From contig CBDDII010000003.1 of the NCBI GenBank assembly GCA_965228905.1, positions 310,001 to 374,000 of the forward strand: a stretch of 64,000 nt of DNA. Direction: 5' to 3'. Positions 63,357-64,000 of this stretch are shown one piece after another (the first letter of the stretch is position 1; every line of letters starts with the position of its first letter). The notes beneath the pieces are model-generated. The model made no database searches and was not told the origin of the DNA. It saw only the letters and a program-made list of their open reading frames with translations. The translations under genes and the position numbers were made by a program. Origin of the DNA: CALKXV01 sp965228905 (GTDB taxonomy: Bacteria; Pseudomonadota; Alphaproteobacteria; Rhodobacterales; Rhodobacteraceae).

Positions 63357-64000
63357 TCAGTCCCGGCTGATGCGCCGGCACAAAAGGATCGTCGGCAACA
63401 ACCCGATCCCCGCGATCACAAGGCTGGGCACTGCGGCCCCCGTCAACCTCTCGTCCGAGGCCAGCCGGAACGCCTGCACCGCCAGCGTGTCGAAATTGAA
63501 CGGCCTCAGGATCAGCGTGGCGGGCAGTTCCTTCATCACATCGACGAAAACGATCAAGGCCCCGGTCAACAGACTGGGTGCCAAAAGCGGCAAGTGAACC
63601 CGCCAGGCCGTCGACACCGGCGAAGTGCCAAGCGTGCGCGCGGCGTGGTCCAGGTTGCGCGGAATGGCACTTGCCCCGCTTTCATAGGCGCTAAGTGCTG
63701 CCGCCAGGAACCGCACCATGTAGGTTACCAGCAACAGCGCGATCGAACCGGTGACCAAAAGCCCGGTCGATATGCCAAAGGTCTCCTCCATGAACCGGTC
63801 CAGCCGATTGTCGAACGCTGCCATCGGCACCATCAGCCCGACCGCGATCACCCCGCCCGGAACCGCATAGCCAAGCCGCCCGATCTGAAAGGCCCCGTTC
63901 GCGAAACGACCCGGAAAACTCCGCCTGAACGAGCCAAGCAACAGCGCGGCAAAAACCGTAATCCCGGCACCCGACAGGGCAAGGATCAGGCTGTTGGTGA
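63357..64000 (-). CDS. ABC transporter permease, FbpB-like iron(III) type, partial
   Basis: C-terminal part of a permease of the iron(III)/thiamine importer group. Several membrane helices are visible. The second EAA loop is DHAARTLGTSPVSTAWRVHLPLLAPSLLTGA, followed by the characteristic VFVDVMKELPATLILRPFNFDTLAV. The frame is open to the window edge, so the gene start and partner genes lie outside. The binding protein and ATPase are not seen. Confidence 0.85.
   Translation of the reverse strand, partial: TNSLILALSGAGITVFAALLLGSFRRSFPGRFANGAFQIGRLGYAVPGGVIAVGLMVPMAAFDNRLDRFMEETFGISTGLLVTGSIALLLVTYMVRFLAAALSAYESGASAIPRNLDHAARTLGTSPVSTAWRVHLPLLAPSLLTGALIVFVDVMKELPATLILRPFNFDTLAVQAFRLASDERLTGAAVPSLVIAGIGLLPTILLCRRISRD

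Overview
The window looks like a chromosomal segment of an alphaproteobacterium of the order Rhodobacterales (Roseobacter/Rhodobacter group). The reasons are the gene order mnmE-mnmG-rsmG-parA-parB next to rho and hemJ, the maf-aroE-coaE-dnaQ-secB-fxsA-timA-mltA-smr run, the tsaE-amgK-murU-addB-addA-trxA block, a RegB/RegA redox pair beside ahcY, a short DivL-like PAS protein, and GC-rich coding DNA throughout. Assignment to the order is inference from gene content and order; no database was consulted.

Layout. 1-8.5 kb: end of a SpoIIE-type phosphatase, msrA, mutS, the heat-shock pair hrcA-grpE, and rph-rdgB-hemW. 8.5-15.8 kb: the minus-strand cluster parB, parA, rsmG, mnmG, mnmE, rho, hemJ, with two perfect parS sites lying inside coding DNA (rsmG and the start of mnmG). 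15.81-16.22 kb: a 410-bp gap with the marks of oriC: an AT-rich tract, several DnaA-box-like 9-mers and a perfect CtrA-type site TTAA-N7-TTAA. Genes diverge from this gap in both directions. 16.2-22.3 kb: the plus-strand maf...smr run, with secB and fxsA inverted. 22.3-27.5 kb: an MFS transporter, an unknown membrane protein, a small AT-richer islet (about 24.29-24.96 kb), hslVU and trxA. 27.6-40.3 kb: addAB, amgK-murU, tsaE, the DivL-like gene, regB/regA and an HD hydrolase. 40.6-50.4 kb: ahcY, glycerate kinase, gpsA, tsaD, hemD, a HemX/mitofilin-like protein, hemY and tRNA-Thr(CGU). 50.4-61.0 kb: a complete minus-strand pectin-oligomer uptake and breakdown operon with a divergent AraC regulator. 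61.1-64 kb: a secreted phytase/esterase-like protein and a cut-off ABC permease.

How the parts fit. The origin region joins initiation (DnaA-like boxes, CtrA site) with segregation (ParABS, parS about 3-5 kb from the gap). A second CtrA-type site with the same extended sequence lies just upstream of the DivL-like gene, which suggests feedback within the CtrA pathway. In the pectin operon the ABC transporter would import oligogalacturonides, and methylesterase, GH28, GH105 and GH4 enzymes, none with a signal peptide, would finish the breakdown in the cytoplasm.

The most unusual structure is in the islet at 24.34-24.66 kb. A short RNA gene (promoter, about 70 nt, strong terminator) lies upstream on the same strand as a DUF3892 gene. 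The 5' end of the predicted RNA can pair over 23 consecutive bases (two G-U) with the leader of the DUF3892 mRNA. That leader itself can fold into a terminator-like hairpin whose left arm and loop are the target. This looks like an RNA-controlled leader switch.
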